From Spirosoma luteum DSM 19990 (lineage in GTDB: Bacteria; Bacteroidota; Bacteroidia; Cytophagales; Spirosomataceae), in NCBI RefSeq assembly GCF_000374065.1, contig NZ_KB893263.1, forward strand, positions 1-64,000: a DNA stretch of 64,000 nt, written 5' to 3'. Every line of letters begins with the position of its first letter. The first letter of the stretch is position 1. The notes beneath the pieces are model-generated. The model worked only from the letters and a program-made list of their open reading frames with translations. It was not told where the DNA came from and did not search any database. Below are positions 1 through 8,398 of the stretch, piece by piece. The position numbers and the translations under genes are program-made.

Positions 1-1009
1 AACGTGAATACTGGATTAGATTCAAGACGCTGAAAGCGCAATAGGGGCAGTAGAGCTAAATTTGTGGTGTCTAAGCCAACAAATCAAACTCCTCGCCCCT
101 ATGCAGTCGCAAATTTCCGAAGAAAAACTCATTGAACTCTTCATTGCAGTCGATGATTTTGTCAATCTATTTGATCAATGGCTGGCCAGTCGGGCTTTAG
201 CCCCCACTCGCCAGCCAACCCGACAGCCTGAGTTAAGCAACAGCGAAATCATCACTATCCTGGTCTATTATCATCACTCAGGCTACAAAAACTTTCAATA
301 CTATTATCAGCGGTTAGTTCAAACTCAAATGCCTACCTACTTCCCCCGGCTTGTTACTTATCAGCGATTTATCGACTTGCTACCCCGGCAGGTAGCCACC
401 ATCCATGTGCTGACCAAATACCTATGTCTGCTTAGCAAACGGACCGGTTGCTATTTCGCCGATAGCAAGAAACTGCCCGTCTGTGACAACCGCCGTATTC
501 ATTTCCATCGGGTCTTCAAAGACATCGCTAGCCGGGGCAAATCATCAACAGGCTGGTTTTACGGTCTCAAATTACACTTGGTTATCAATCAGTTAGGTCA
601 GGTTATGAATTTTCTCCTTACGCCTGCCAGCGTCTCCGACAATAACGAAACAGTCTTGGGTCGGCTCTTGGGAAGCCTAACCGGCAAATGCTATGCTGAC
701 AAAGGCTACATCAGTAAACTCTTCGAGCAGTTTTATCAGCAGGGACTTCATATCATTACTAAAATCCGCAAAAACATGAAGAATTCGGTGATAGATTTAG
801 ATGACAAACTGCGGCTTAAAAAGCGGGCCTTAATTGAATCGGTGAATGACATTTTGATGAGCGTGATGGATGTGGATCACAGCCGCCATCGTTCACCGCT
901 GAATGCTATTGTACACACGATGGCGGGCTTAGTGGCCTATCATTTTTACGATACCAAGCCGTCAGTATTTGTTAAACCTGTCTATGCCTAATCCCGTATA
1001 CACGTTACC
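1..1009 (+). mobile_element. IS982-family insertion sequence, left tip outside the window
   Basis: An imperfect inverted repeat flanks the transposase gene: bases 1-18 match the reverse complement of 989-1006 at 16 of 18 positions. The right end continues outward by at least three more bases, so the outermost left bases and any target duplication lie before the window. The right repeat overlaps the transposase stop codon, a compact layout usual for small insertion sequences. The element sits just downstream of the rplI terminator and interrupts no recognisable gene. Confidence 0.85.
101..991 (+). CDS. IS982-family transposase
   Basis: A 296-residue DDE transposase that would cut and paste the surrounding element. 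The protein shows an ADSKKLPVCDN stretch with the first catalytic Asp, a CYADKGY motif carrying the second Asp, and a C-terminal Glu candidate in ALIESVND, as in the IS982 family. Length fits the family (about 290-300). An in-frame TTG at 62 would add 13 residues, but the ATG at 101 gives the normal family N-terminus. The reading frame is intact, so the copy may be active. The stop codon lies within the right inverted repeat. Confidence 0.9.
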   Translation: MQSQISEEKLIELFIAVDDFVNLFDQWLASRALAPTRQPTRQPELSNSEIITILVYYHHSGYKNFQYYYQRLVQTQMPTYFPRLVTYQRFIDLLPRQVATIHVLTKYLCLLSKRTGCYFADSKKLPVCDNRRIHFHRVFKDIASRGKSSTGWFYGLKLHLVINQLGQVMNFLLTPASVSDNNETVLGRLLGSLTGKCYADKGYISKLFEQFYQQGLHIITKIRKNMKNSVIDLDDKLRLKKRALIESVNDILMSVMDVDHSRHRSPLNAIVHTMAGLVAYHFYDTKPSVFVKPVYA

Positions 1010-1015
1010 TTAAAA

Positions 1016-1051
1016 AAACGACCGGCTTCGCTTTAAAGCGGCCGGTCGTTT
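1016..1051 (-). terminator. Rho-independent terminator of the rpsF-rpsR-rplI operon
   Basis: An 11-bp perfect stem (1016-1026 with 1041-1051) with a 14-base loop, followed on the minus strand by a run of T (1012-1018 reads as A on the plus strand). It sits 20 bases past the rplI stop and also separates the operon from the insertion sequence. Confidence 0.85.
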
Positions 1052-1071
1052 GTATCGAAGGTCGTTACTGC

Positions 1072-1515
1072 TTATTCAGCCGCAACCACATCAAATTTCA
1101 CTTTGTGCTTCACTTCCTTATGCAGGTCCAGCGAAGCCTCGTAGGTACCCAGGTTTTTCACATCTTCCACCGTAATTTTCTTCCTGTCGATGTCGAAACC
1201 CTTCTCGCGCAGCGCGTCGGCTACCTGGGTGTTAGTCACCCGACCAAAGATTTTGCCACTGTCGCCCGCTTTCGCCGGGATCGTGAGCGTCATCTCACCG
1301 ATACCATCAGCAATATTCTGGGCGTCGGTCTTCAGTTTTTCGGCTTTGTGAGCCGCCTGACGAATGTTCTCGGCAACGATCTTCTTATTGGAGTCGGTTG
1401 CCATCATCGCATACCCCTGAGGAATCAGGTAATTGCGTCCGTAACCGGGCTTCACCGCTACGGTGTCGTTCTTATAGCCCAGGCCGGCAATATCGGTTTT
1501 TAAAATGATATTCAT
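1072..1515 (-). CDS. rplI: 50S ribosomal protein bL9
   Basis: Binds 23S rRNA at the base of the L1 stalk. The 147-residue product has the bL9 N-terminal domain start (MNIILKTDIAGLGYKND) with the conserved GYGRNYLIPQGYA block near residues 24-36, a long connecting helix, and a C-terminal domain ending about residue 143. It is the last gene of rpsF-rpsR-rplI, 101 bases after rpsR. That gap holds an imperfect inverted repeat rather than the closer spacing seen between rpsF and rpsR. Length is normal. Confidence 0.97.
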   Translation of the reverse strand: MNIILKTDIAGLGYKNDTVAVKPGYGRNYLIPQGYAMMATDSNKKIVAENIRQAAHKAEKLKTDAQNIADGIGEMTLTIPAKAGDSGKIFGRVTNTQVADALREKGFDIDRKKITVEDVKNLGTYEASLDLHKEVKHKVKFDVVAAE

Positions 1516-1525
1516 TTTTTGAAAG

Positions 1526-1611
1526 GTTTTCGGTTTACTGGTTTCGGTTTTCAGTTGCGCGATGCGGTTTCACCAATGCGAAAGCCCACCATAAACCACA
1601 AACCGAAAACT
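1526..1611. repeat. Imperfect inverted repeat between rpsR and rplI
   Basis: The block GTTTTCGGTTT near 1527 recurs as its reverse complement near 1600, and a neighbouring TGGTTT also pairs after a one-base offset. The arms are built from AACCGAAAA-like units. It lies inside an operon, so it cannot be a full terminator; it may be a transcript-stabilising or attenuating hairpin, or a member of the hairpin family seen elsewhere in this window. Confidence 0.5.
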
Positions 1612-1616
1612 GTAAA

Positions 1617-1868
1617 CTATTTTAGTGAATCGCCTACGTAAGGCAGGATGGCTAAATGACGAGCGCGTTTGACAGCCTGGGCCACTTTGCGCTGGTTTTT
1701 CAGGGTCGTTCCGGTTAGCCGACGGGGCAGGATTTTGCCCTGCTCGTTCAGCAGTTTAAGCAGGAAGTTACCATCCTTATAGTCGATGTATTTGATGCCG
1801 GCTTTCTTGAAGCGGTCGTATTTTTTGCGGTTCTCGGTTTTCGAGACGGATTCGTTTTGCAGACTCAT
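1617..1868 (-). CDS. rpsR: 30S ribosomal protein bS18
   Basis: An 83-residue protein that binds bS6 on the 30S platform. It shows the bS18 core: [20 protein letters not shown] followed by [31 protein letters not shown] basic helices and the ending LPYVGD. The gene begins two bases after the rpsF stop, so bS6 and bS18 are translationally coupled, matching their heterodimer on the ribosome. No ssb or priB gene lies between them, unlike in many proteobacteria. Confidence 0.97.
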   Translation of the reverse strand: MSLQNESVSKTENRKKYDRFKKAGIKYIDYKDGNFLLKLLNEQGKILPRRLTGTTLKNQRKVAQAVKRARHLAILPYVGDSLK

Positions 1869-1870
1869 GA

Positions 1871-2245
1871 TTACTTGGCCTCCCCGGCGTTTTCGGTTTG
1901 TTTTTTCTTACCCACTAAGCCATTGCGCTTTTTGTCGTTGTAGGCAACAGCGTGCTTATCGAGCGAAATCGTCAGGTGACGAATGATGCGCTCATCACGG
2001 AGGTACTCTGTATTGAGTTTCTCGATGATCGTGCCGGGGGCCTTGAACTCGAAGAGTTGGTAGTAACCCGTGTTCTTGTGCTGTATTGGATAGGCCAGTT
2101 TGCGAAGGCCCATATGGTCTTCATGAATAAGCTCCGCACCGTTGTCGGTCAGCACTGCACGGAACTTATCAACGGCGTCCTTCATCTGAGCATCAGATAA
2201 AACGGGAGTTAAAATGAACACCGTCTCGTAGTTATTAGGAAACAT
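1871..2245 (-). CDS. rpsF: 30S ribosomal protein bS6
   Basis: First gene of the operon, 124 residues. The N-terminal [20 protein letters not shown], the central [21 protein letters not shown] and the [20 protein letters not shown] block are typical of bS6. The tail after residue 100 is rich in Lys, Gly and Asn, common in Bacteroidota. A strong promoter lies 29 bases upstream of the start codon. Confidence 0.97.
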   Translation of the reverse strand: MFPNNYETVFILTPVLSDAQMKDAVDKFRAVLTDNGAELIHEDHMGLRKLAYPIQHKNTGYYQLFEFKAPGTIIEKLNTEYLRDERIIRHLTISLDKHAVAYNDKKRNGLVGKKKQTENAGEAK

Positions 2246-2273
2246 TGTTTGTAATTGGTTTGAAATGAGGGCG

Positions 2274-2303
2274 CAAAGGTACGAAAAAAAAGCATGGGGT
2301 CAA
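2274..2303 (-). promoter_or_regulatory. Promoter of rpsF-rpsR-rplI
   Basis: On the minus strand TACCTTTG (2274-2281) matches the Bacteroidota -7 consensus TAnnTTTG, with TTGAC 19 bases upstream as the -33 element. Spacing is ideal. Predicted start is about 20 bases before the rpsF ATG. Confidence 0.85.
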
Positions 2304-2361
2304 GGGCCAAAGGTAAAAAACTGCTACCTTATACCATTAACCCCATGCTCCGTAACGGCTC

Positions 2362-3315
2362 CTACTTAATGGCGAACTCGCCTTCACCAATGCGGAATCC
2401 TTCGCTGTAGACTTCGATGTTGTACTTGCCCGGGTTGAAACGCTGCCCACCCCGACCGTAAAAGAAGTCGATGCGCTGGCGGCTGTTGTCAAAATTGAAA
2501 CGCTGCATAGCCGTGTAAGTCATACCCTGTCCGTTATAAGTGAACTCGCCAGACCCCGTTGCCATATCGGAGATGACGGCTCCGCTGGGGTCCAGAACGC
2601 GTATATACACCACTTTCTCATCTTTTTTAGCCAGACCGTTAGGGGCTAACAACACAGATATATGAATTTTATCGGTCTTTTTTGCTTTATAAGTGCCCCC
2701 GTCATTTTCCTTCCCCCGTGTGTTAACACTATTAACCGTAACGGCTTCGGCCCTTAATGCGGCTGCTATAGACACTTTTTCGGCAAGTTCCTGATTTTTT
2801 GTCGTGACCGACATGACCGAGTCACTCAGGGATTGTCTTTCAGCTTTCAGGCCACTGTTTTCCTCCGCCAATGCTTCGTTCTGCTGCGTCAGCACACCAT
2901 TTTCTTCCTTCAATCGGGCTATTTCCTGGTCTTTCTGGGCCAGGATAGCCTGATAATTGCGGATTTTCTGATTGTACTTTTTCTGGTCGAATGTGCCAAC
3001 GTTCCTTAGTTCACGCTTGTCTTTTTCCAGTTGCGTTTTCACTTTCATGAGTGAATCGATGTTACCGCCCAATCGCTGAATTTCAGCGATCTTGGAGTCC
3101 AACTGGGCCGATATGGAGTCGAGTTTAGTTTTTGCAATCAGCACTTCCTCCGTTTTGGCCACAATCGTGGCATCTTTTGTTTTGTTTTCCTGCTTCTCCT
3201 GGTAGTAGAAATACAGCAGCAGTAAATTAAGGGCCGCCAGAATGAATAGGGCCGCTAACAAGTAACTACGACTATTATTTTGGGGTTGTGGTCGGGGTTC
3301 CATGGGTGTCATCAA
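2362..3315 (-). CDS. Membrane-anchored coiled-coil protein, function unknown
   Basis: 317 residues. After a short Pro/Asn/Gln-rich N-terminus there is one membrane helix (about residues 19-39, YLLAALFILAALNLLLLYFY), then a long coiled coil to about residue 190, rich in Glu, Lys, Gln and Leu. A C-terminal beta-rich domain of about 110 residues ends in YNIEVYSEGFRIGEGEFAIK. The layout suggests an inner-membrane anchor with a periplasmic coiled coil and a small globular tip. Similar architecture is common in Cytophagales but I recognise no named family. The first ATG (3315) is followed by others at 3312 and 3303, so the exact start is uncertain. It is transcribed toward rpsF's promoter. Confidence 0.75.
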   Translation of the reverse strand: MMTPMEPRPQPQNNSRSYLLAALFILAALNLLLLYFYYQEKQENKTKDATIVAKTEEVLIAKTKLDSISAQLDSKIAEIQRLGGNIDSLMKVKTQLEKDKRELRNVGTFDQKKYNQKIRNYQAILAQKDQEIARLKEENGVLTQQNEALAEENSGLKAERQSLSDSVMSVTTKNQELAEKVSIAAALRAEAVTVNSVNTRGKENDGGTYKAKKTDKIHISVLLAPNGLAKKDEKVVYIRVLDPSGAVISDMATGSGEFTYNGQGMTYTAMQRFNFDNSRQRIDFFYGRGGQRFNPGKYNIEVYSEGFRIGEGEFAIK

Positions 3316-3430
3316 TTAAACAGACGGGTTACGCTTGAAATCTTTACCAGAACTAAAGTGCTGGGTAATTTATTATCCCTTTAGCTGGTTAGCGGCCAAA
3401 AAACACAACAAAACGTGTGGTTGTTACCCC

Positions 3431-3438
3431 TAACTTTG
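3431..3438 (+). promoter_or_regulatory. Candidate promoter -7 box for the YggS-like gene
   Basis: TAACTTTG matches TAnnTTTG, 46 bases before the start codon at 3485. No clear TTG lies at the expected -33 spacing, so support is moderate. Confidence 0.55.
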
Positions 3439-3484
3439 CACAATAATACTAAAACAGGGCCATAAAGGTGCTACGGAAGGCAGT

Positions 3485-4144
3485 ATGATTGCGGATACCA
3501 TTCAACAGATCGAGCGTCAGTTAGCCGGTAAAGCGGCCCTGATTGCCGTCACAAAAACGAAGCCCGTTGCGCTGTTGCAAGAAGCGTACGACGCCGGTTG
3601 TCGGCAGTTTGGAGAAAATAAAGTGCAGGAAATGGCCGAAAAGCAACCTCAGTTGCCGGCCGATGTACAGTGGCATATAATTGGTCACCTGCAAACCAAC
3701 AAGGTTAAATATATCGCCCCTTTCGTGGCCCTGATCCAGTCGGTAGATAGTCTCCGGTTGTTGCAGGAGATCGATAAACAGGCTGCCCGGTATAATCGAA
3801 CGATCGACTGCCTGCTTCAGATTTACATTGCCGACGAAGAGACCAAATTTGGTCTCTCGGCCGATGAGGCCGAAGCACTGCTCGCTGATAATGCGTTGGA
3901 TGAGTTATCAAACATCCGGATTATCGGGTTAATGGGGCTAGCCACCAATACCGACGATCAGGAGCAGGTTCGGCAGGAGTTCAGGGGGTTAAAAGCCCTG
4001 TACGATAAACTGGCCCAAATTCAGCGATCCATGATTCAGTTCAGCGAGCTGTCGATGGGTATGAGTGGCGATTATCTGCTGGCCGTTGAGGAAGGCAGCA
4101 CGATGGTCCGGGTTGGGAGTGCTATTTTTGGGAGTAGAAACTGA
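3485..4144 (+). CDS. PLP-binding protein, YggS/PROSC family
   Basis: 219 residues, a single-domain TIM-barrel protein like the N-domain of alanine racemase. It binds pyridoxal phosphate and helps keep vitamin B6 and amino-acid pools balanced, without a proven enzyme activity. The PLP lysine is K24 in AVTKTK. Other family marks are FGENKVQEM, WHIIGHLQTNKVK, the GLMGLAT block and the C-terminal LSMGMSGDYLLAVEEGSTMVRVGSAIFG. A DUF423 gene follows six bases after the stop, so the two are probably co-transcribed. Confidence 0.93.
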   Translation: MIADTIQQIERQLAGKAALIAVTKTKPVALLQEAYDAGCRQFGENKVQEMAEKQPQLPADVQWHIIGHLQTNKVKYIAPFVALIQSVDSLRLLQEIDKQAARYNRTIDCLLQIYIADEETKFGLSADEAEALLADNALDELSNIRIIGLMGLATNTDDQEQVRQEFRGLKALYDKLAQIQRSMIQFSELSMGMSGDYLLAVEEGSTMVRVGSAIFGSRN

Positions 4145-4150
4145 AATCCT

Positions 4151-4528
4151 ATGAAATTCTTTATTCAGGCTGGCGCTATACTTGGCTTATTAGGGGTAGC
4201 ACTGGGCGCGTTTGGTGCGCATGCGCTCAAAAACATGCTCGAAGCAACGGGTCGGGGAGATACCTTCGAAACGGCGGTAAAGTACCAGTTTTATCATGCC
4301 TTTGCGCTGGTACTGGTGGGCTTGCTCATGCACACATTCGGTAACAATCCTACTATAGTGAAATTGCTTAACTGGGCAGGCTATTCATTTCTGGGGGGCG
4401 TTATTATCTTTTCCGGCTCGCTGTATATCCTCTGTTTCACGGGTATTACGTGGCTCGGTGCCATCACGCCCATTGGCGGTCTGGCCATGATTATTGGCTG
4501 GGCGCTGGTGCTGTGGGCGTTTGTTTAG
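4151..4528 (+). CDS. DUF423 small membrane protein
   Basis: 125 residues with four predicted membrane helices (about 4-24, 45-63, 72-95 and 100-124). The family signature GVALGAFGAHALK at residues 15-27 and a YQFYHAFALVLVGL segment identify DUF423 (YgdD/TMEM256-like). The role is not established. It lies six bases after the YggS-like gene and ends just before a large hairpin that separates it from prfC. Confidence 0.9.
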   Translation: MKFFIQAGAILGLLGVALGAFGAHALKNMLEATGRGDTFETAVKYQFYHAFALVLVGLLMHTFGNNPTIVKLLNWAGYSFLGGVIIFSGSLYILCFTGITWLGAITPIGGLAMIIGWALVLWAFV

Positions 4529-4539
4529 AATGATGAGTC

Positions 4540-4618
4540 ATAAATGATGAATGATGAATGGGTCTCCGGAGCGATTATGAGTAAGTCCGGTTCAGCTCAT
4601 TAATCATTCATAATTTAT
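4540..4618. repeat. ATGAATG-type intergenic inverted repeat before prfC
   Basis: Arms 4540-4560 and 4598-4618 pair at 19 of 21 positions, and both sides extend with further ATGATGAAT/ATTCATCATT units (4530-4636 overall). The 37-base loop holds a smaller CCGGA/TCCGG pair. The outer right arm runs up to the prfC promoter. One of five similar structures in this window. Confidence 0.8.
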
Positions 4619-4636
4619 CATTCATCATTCATTACC

Positions 4637-4644
4637 TATCTTTG
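4637..4644 (+). promoter_or_regulatory. Promoter -7 box of prfC
   Basis: TATCTTTG matches TAnnTTTG, 20 bases before the prfC ATG. The region where the -33 element should be is the right arm of the ATGAATG hairpin, with no clear TTG. Confidence 0.65.
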
Positions 4645-4663
4645 TCTTTTTATTCTGAGAATA

Positions 4664-6259
4664 ATGCAAACTAATGTAGCGGCTGAAACCGCCCGTCGGC
4701 GGACATTCGCCATTATCAGTCACCCGGATGCCGGTAAAACTACCCTGACCGAAAAGCTCCTGCTGTTTGGTGGAGCAATCCAGACGGCCGGGGCGGTAAA
4801 ATCGAACAAAATAAAGAAGACGGCTACCTCCGATTTCATGGAAATCGAGAAGCAGCGGGGTATCTCCGTGGCTACGTCGGTTATGACGTTTGACTACGAC
4901 AACTTGAAAATTAATATTCTCGATACACCTGGTCACAAAGACTTTGCGGAAGATACCTACCGTACACTGACGGCTGTCGACAGTGTTATACTGGTTATCG
5001 ACTGCGTAAAAGGTGTTGAGGAACAAACCGAACGGCTGATGGAAGTTTGCCGGATGCGGGACACGCCGGTTATCATCTTTATCAACAAACTCGACCGTGA
5101 GGGGCGTAATCCGTTCGACCTGCTGGACGAACTGGAAGAGAAGCTGAACATTCGGGTGCGGCCTATGACCTGGCCCGTCAATATGGGTTCTGACTTTAAA
5201 GGGGTATACAGCCTTATCGAGAAAAAGTTATATTTCTTCAAAGCCAACAAAACGAAAGTTGAAGCCGACGTACTGCCCATTGACTTGGCCGATGATTTGC
5301 TCGACGAGAAAGTAGGCGCCCGTGATGCGGCCCAGCTTCGGGAAGATGTTGACCTGATTGATGGGGTGTATGACTCCTTCGAGCGGCAGGCGTATCTGGA
5401 TGGCCAGCTGGCTCCCGTATTTTTTGGGTCGGCGGTCAATAACTTCGGGGTGAAAGAACTGCTCGAAGGGTTTTGCAACATTTCCCCCGAACCCATTGCC
5501 CGCCCAACCGATAAGCGTGAGGTGCAGCCGGATGAAAAAAATTTCAGCGGCTTTGTCTTCAAAATCCACGCGAATCTGGACCCGCGCCACCGCGACCGTA
5601 TTGCGTTTCTACGCATCTGTTCGGGGGTGTTTGAGCGGGGGAAATTTTACCACCATACGCGGCTGGATAAAAACGTGCGCTTTGCCAGTCCATTCAGTTT
5701 TATGGCTGATAGCAAAAGCGTAGTGGAAGAAGGCTTCCCCGGCGATGTGGTTGGGCTTTACGATACGGGCACCTTCAAAATTGGCGATACGCTGACCGAA
5801 GGGGAGGAGTTACAGTTTCAGGGAATACCCAGTTTCTCCCCCGAAATTTTCAAGGAACTCGTCAACCTGGACCCCATGAAATCCAAGCAACTGGACAAGG
5901 GTATTCAGCAATTGACGGATGAGGGCGTAGCGCAGTTGTTCACGCTTGAACTGGGTAATCGTAAAATCGTTGGTACCGTAGGGGAACTTCAGTTTGAAGT
6001 TATTCAGTACCGTCTGGAGAATGAATACGGCGCCAAGTGCCGGTGGGTGCCGCTTAACTACACCAAAGCCTGCTGGATTACGGCGGAAGACCCGGCAAAA
6101 CTGGCGGAGTTCATCCGGCTGAAAGGAAACCAGATTGCCTATGACAAAGACCAGAATCCGGTTTTTCTGGCCGAATCGGACTGGATGCTCCGCATGAACC
6201 AGCAAAACAACCCGGACGTAACGTTCCATTTAACGTCGGAATTTAAGGTGGCTGCCTAG
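4664..6259 (+). CDS. prfC: Peptide chain release factor 3
   Basis: 531-residue translational GTPase that removes RF1/RF2 from the ribosome after termination. The G domain spans about residues 11-280: P-loop SHPDAGKTT (19-27), DTPGHKDF near 87, NKLDRE near 140. Domain II and the C-terminal domain follow, with the RF3-specific [22 protein letters not shown] block. Length equals the family norm. The ATG at 4664 gives the usual short N-terminus before the G domain. Confidence 0.97.
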   Translation: MQTNVAAETARRRTFAIISHPDAGKTTLTEKLLLFGGAIQTAGAVKSNKIKKTATSDFMEIEKQRGISVATSVMTFDYDNLKINILDTPGHKDFAEDTYRTLTAVDSVILVIDCVKGVEEQTERLMEVCRMRDTPVIIFINKLDREGRNPFDLLDELEEKLNIRVRPMTWPVNMGSDFKGVYSLIEKKLYFFKANKTKVEADVLPIDLADDLLDEKVGARDAAQLREDVDLIDGVYDSFERQAYLDGQLAPVFFGSAVNNFGVKELLEGFCNISPEPIARPTDKREVQPDEKNFSGFVFKIHANLDPRHRDRIAFLRICSGVFERGKFYHHTRLDKNVRFASPFSFMADSKSVVEEGFPGDVVGLYDTGTFKIGDTLTEGEELQFQGIPSFSPEIFKELVNLDPMKSKQLDKGIQQLTDEGVAQLFTLELGNRKIVGTVGELQFEVIQYRLENEYGAKCRWVPLNYTKACWITAEDPAKLAEFIRLKGNQIAYDKDQNPVFLAESDWMLRMNQQNNPDVTFHLTSEFKVAA

Positions 6260-6353
6260 AACCACTATTCCTGGCTATTTTGGGCTATTGACAAAACTCA
6301 TTGCGGTCGAATCAGTTACTACAGGTATAACTCACGTTAAACGGATAATACCC

Positions 6354-6701
6354 ATGACAAACTTACTCGCTGCGGCTGCTGTCGTTCTGCTGTGTGCCGG
6401 AACGGTCAGTGCCCAACAAAAACCAGCCAAGACCAAGACGAAATCGATGGCCGGGGCTCCAACCAAAAATGAAGTGATGCGCTCAAACCCATCCGCCCAA
6501 AATACGCACGATGGTACGGATGGGGTGTCGGCCGGGGTGGGAGGGGTTCCCGCTGGTACGGGCTTAACAAACGATCAGAACCAGGGTATTCGCAGTGGCT
6601 CAACAACGGGTACAACGAAAGTAGACGCGCGAAGCAGTACCCGGACCGGCGCTTCGTCAGTGAAGGCCAAAAAGAAGGCACCGAAGTCCGGCGATAATTA
6701 A
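6354..6701 (+). CDS. Small secreted low-complexity protein, unknown function
   Basis: 116 residues from the ATG at 6354. A signal peptide is clear: MTNLLAAAAVVLLCAGTVSA followed by QQ, with AxA-type cleavage after about residue 20. The mature part is rich in Lys, Thr, Ser, Gly and Ala, with no folded-domain signature, and ends in a Lys/Ala-rich stretch. A TTG at 6288 is in frame but would bury the signal peptide, so it was rejected as start. It stands alone after prfC, before a bidirectional terminator. Function cannot be read from the sequence. Confidence 0.65.
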   Translation: MTNLLAAAAVVLLCAGTVSAQQKPAKTKTKSMAGAPTKNEVMRSNPSAQNTHDGTDGVSAGVGGVPAGTGLTNDQNQGIRSGSTTGTTKVDARSSTRTGASSVKAKKKAPKSGDN

Positions 6702-6731
6702 TTTTCAACCGGTTCAAGCGTTACTGATACT

Positions 6732-6760
6732 AAAAAAAGCCTCCCGTGTGGAGGCTTTTT
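6732..6760. terminator. Bidirectional terminator between the secreted protein gene and ruvC
   Basis: Stem GCCTCC/GGAGGC (6739-6744 with 6750-6755) extended by A7 on the left and T5 on the right, loop of five bases. It serves the forward gene ending at 6701 and the reverse ruvC ending at 6796. Confidence 0.9.
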
Positions 6761-6795
6761 CGGTATATAAATGGAATGAAAAAAGGACAATCGTG

Positions 6796-7386
6796 CTACA
6801 TTACCCGACCTGAATTCTCGCTGACAAAAGCACCCCAGGCACCCTTTTTATTCTTCTTGCCCGGAGCAACCGGCAGAGCGTTTTCGTGGAAGTGATGGCA
6901 TATAGCGATGGCCAGCGCATCGGTAGCGTCGAAAAACTTCGGGTCCAGGTCTTGCCTGAGCAGATGTCCAACCATCTGTGATACCTGCTCTTTAGAAGCA
7001 TTACCATTGCCCGTAACCGACTGCTTGATGCGCCGGGGCGCATACTCAACAATGGGAATATTGCGCGACAGGGCTGCCGCCATCACAACGCCCTGTGCGC
7101 GGCCCAACTTGAGCATAGCCTGCACGTTTTTACCGAAAAAAGGATCTTCGATGGACATCTCATCCGGGTGGTGTTCGTCAATCAGGCGCAGGATGGTTTC
7201 ATAGAGTTTCTGGAGCTTGAGTTGGTAGGTGCTATATTTGCTCAACTGAACCACGCCGTACTGAATCATACTCATAACGCCCCCCGATACGGAGATGATG
7301 CCGTAACCGGCAACCATCGTGCCGGGGTCTACGCCCAGAATAATTTTCTCTTTGGTAGGATCAACGGGCTTGGGCGTTATAATCAT
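6796..7386 (-). CDS. ruvC: Crossover junction endodeoxyribonuclease RuvC
   Basis: 196 residues from the ATG at 7386. Resolves Holliday junctions as a dimer with RuvAB. Catalytic acidic residues visible: D20 in LGVDPG, E80 in SIEDPFFGKN, and the C-terminal DATDALAIAICH pair near 155. KQSVTGNGNASKEQV is the usual DNA-binding segment. The frame stays open upstream to another ATG at 7461, but the 7386 start places the first Asp about 20 residues in, as in relatives. A Lys/Gly-rich tail follows the nuclease fold. Its start codon overlaps the start of the divergent flippase-like gene. Confidence 0.95.
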   Translation of the reverse strand: MIITPKPVDPTKEKIILGVDPGTMVAGYGIISVSGGVMSMIQYGVVQLSKYSTYQLKLQKLYETILRLIDEHHPDEMSIEDPFFGKNVQAMLKLGRAQGVVMAAALSRNIPIVEYAPRRIKQSVTGNGNASKEQVSQMVGHLLRQDLDPKFFDATDALAIAICHHFHENALPVAPGKKNKKGAWGAFVSENSGRVM

Positions 7387-8398
7387 GGATACGGTGTTGG
7401 GTCTTTTACAAAGTAACGTGTTCTCATCTGTTTTGTCGCGGAATTCGGGTAAAAAAATCATTTTCTGGGCTAAAATTGCCGTTTTTTCGCTGCTGCTGGT
7501 TTACATCGGTTACGTGCTGCGTCAACAGCCGTTCGACTGGGCCAGGCTGCAGACGCAGTTACGCACCGTTGAACACCCCGAATGGTGGGCCAGTGGTTTG
7601 CTCTTGCTTACGCCCCTAAACTGGGGGCTCGAAGCCCTGAAATGGTGGATACTGCTCCAGCGCGTGGAAAAGACGTCGTTTAGGGCAGCCTACAGTGGGG
7701 TGCTGGCGGGTGTTTCGCTGGGATTTGCGCTACCTGCCCAACTGGGCGATACTGCCGGACGGGTGCTGTCCCTGCGTGATGGCAAACGAAGTTCCGCTAT
7801 TGGAGCCTCACTGGTGTCGGGGGGGATGCAGTTTTATGTGGCACTGGTCATGGGAACCGTAGCCTGGGCGCACCACTTAAGTCTGGTACCCGACCGCGCC
7901 AGCCCGGCTGGCCGATGGCTGCTGGTACTACTGGGTATGCTATCGCTGGGGGGCGTGGTATTCGGACTCATCCGAATGCGGCTGGTACACTGGTTGTCGG
8001 GCCGGGCCGGGTTAAACCGCTTTGCCACCTACTGGAACGTAGCCGGGTTGTACTCAGACCGCGAAATAGCACTGGCACTGCTGGTCGCCACGGCTCGGTA
8101 TGGGGTATTTGCCATCCAATTTTATCTCGCCATGCGGATTGTGGGCATACACATGGTACCGGATGTAGCCGCGTCAGGTATCGGGCTGGTTTTTCTGGTT
8201 AAAACCGTAACGCCCGCGTTTAACCTGCTAAGTGATCTGGGCGTTCGCGAAGCAGCTGCCTTGTGGGTATTTGCGCCCTTCGGTCCATCGGTTCAGGTGC
8301 TTATCACGGCTACCCTGCTGCTCTGGTTCACTAATATTCTGATGCCGGTACTAATTGGCCTGTACTGGGTCTGGAAACTTAAACTAACTGCCGAATGA
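7385..8398 (+). CDS. Flippase-like / lysylphosphatidylglycerol synthase TM-region membrane protein
   Basis: About 338 residues with roughly eight membrane helices, the first near residues 25-45. The family covers the membrane part of MprF and many stand-alone proteins beside glycosyltransferases, thought to move lipid-linked molecules across the membrane. The LPAQLGDTAGRVLSLRDG segment and the late SDLGVREAAALWVFAP motif are typical. The best start is ATG 7385, whose bases overlap the divergent ruvC ATG; an in-frame GTG at 7319 or GTG codons further in are alternatives. The stop overlaps the next glycosyltransferase ATG by four bases, so the genes are coupled. Confidence 0.8.
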   Translation: MDTVLGLLQSNVFSSVLSRNSGKKIIFWAKIAVFSLLLVYIGYVLRQQPFDWARLQTQLRTVEHPEWWASGLLLLTPLNWGLEALKWWILLQRVEKTSFRAAYSGVLAGVSLGFALPAQLGDTAGRVLSLRDGKRSSAIGASLVSGGMQFYVALVMGTVAWAHHLSLVPDRASPAGRWLLVLLGMLSLGGVVFGLIRMRLVHWLSGRAGLNRFATYWNVAGLYSDREIALALLVATARYGVFAIQFYLAMRIVGIHMVPDVAASGIGLVFLVKTVTPAFNLLSDLGVREAAALWVFAPFGPSVQVLITATLLLWFTNILMPVLIGLYWVWKLKLTAE

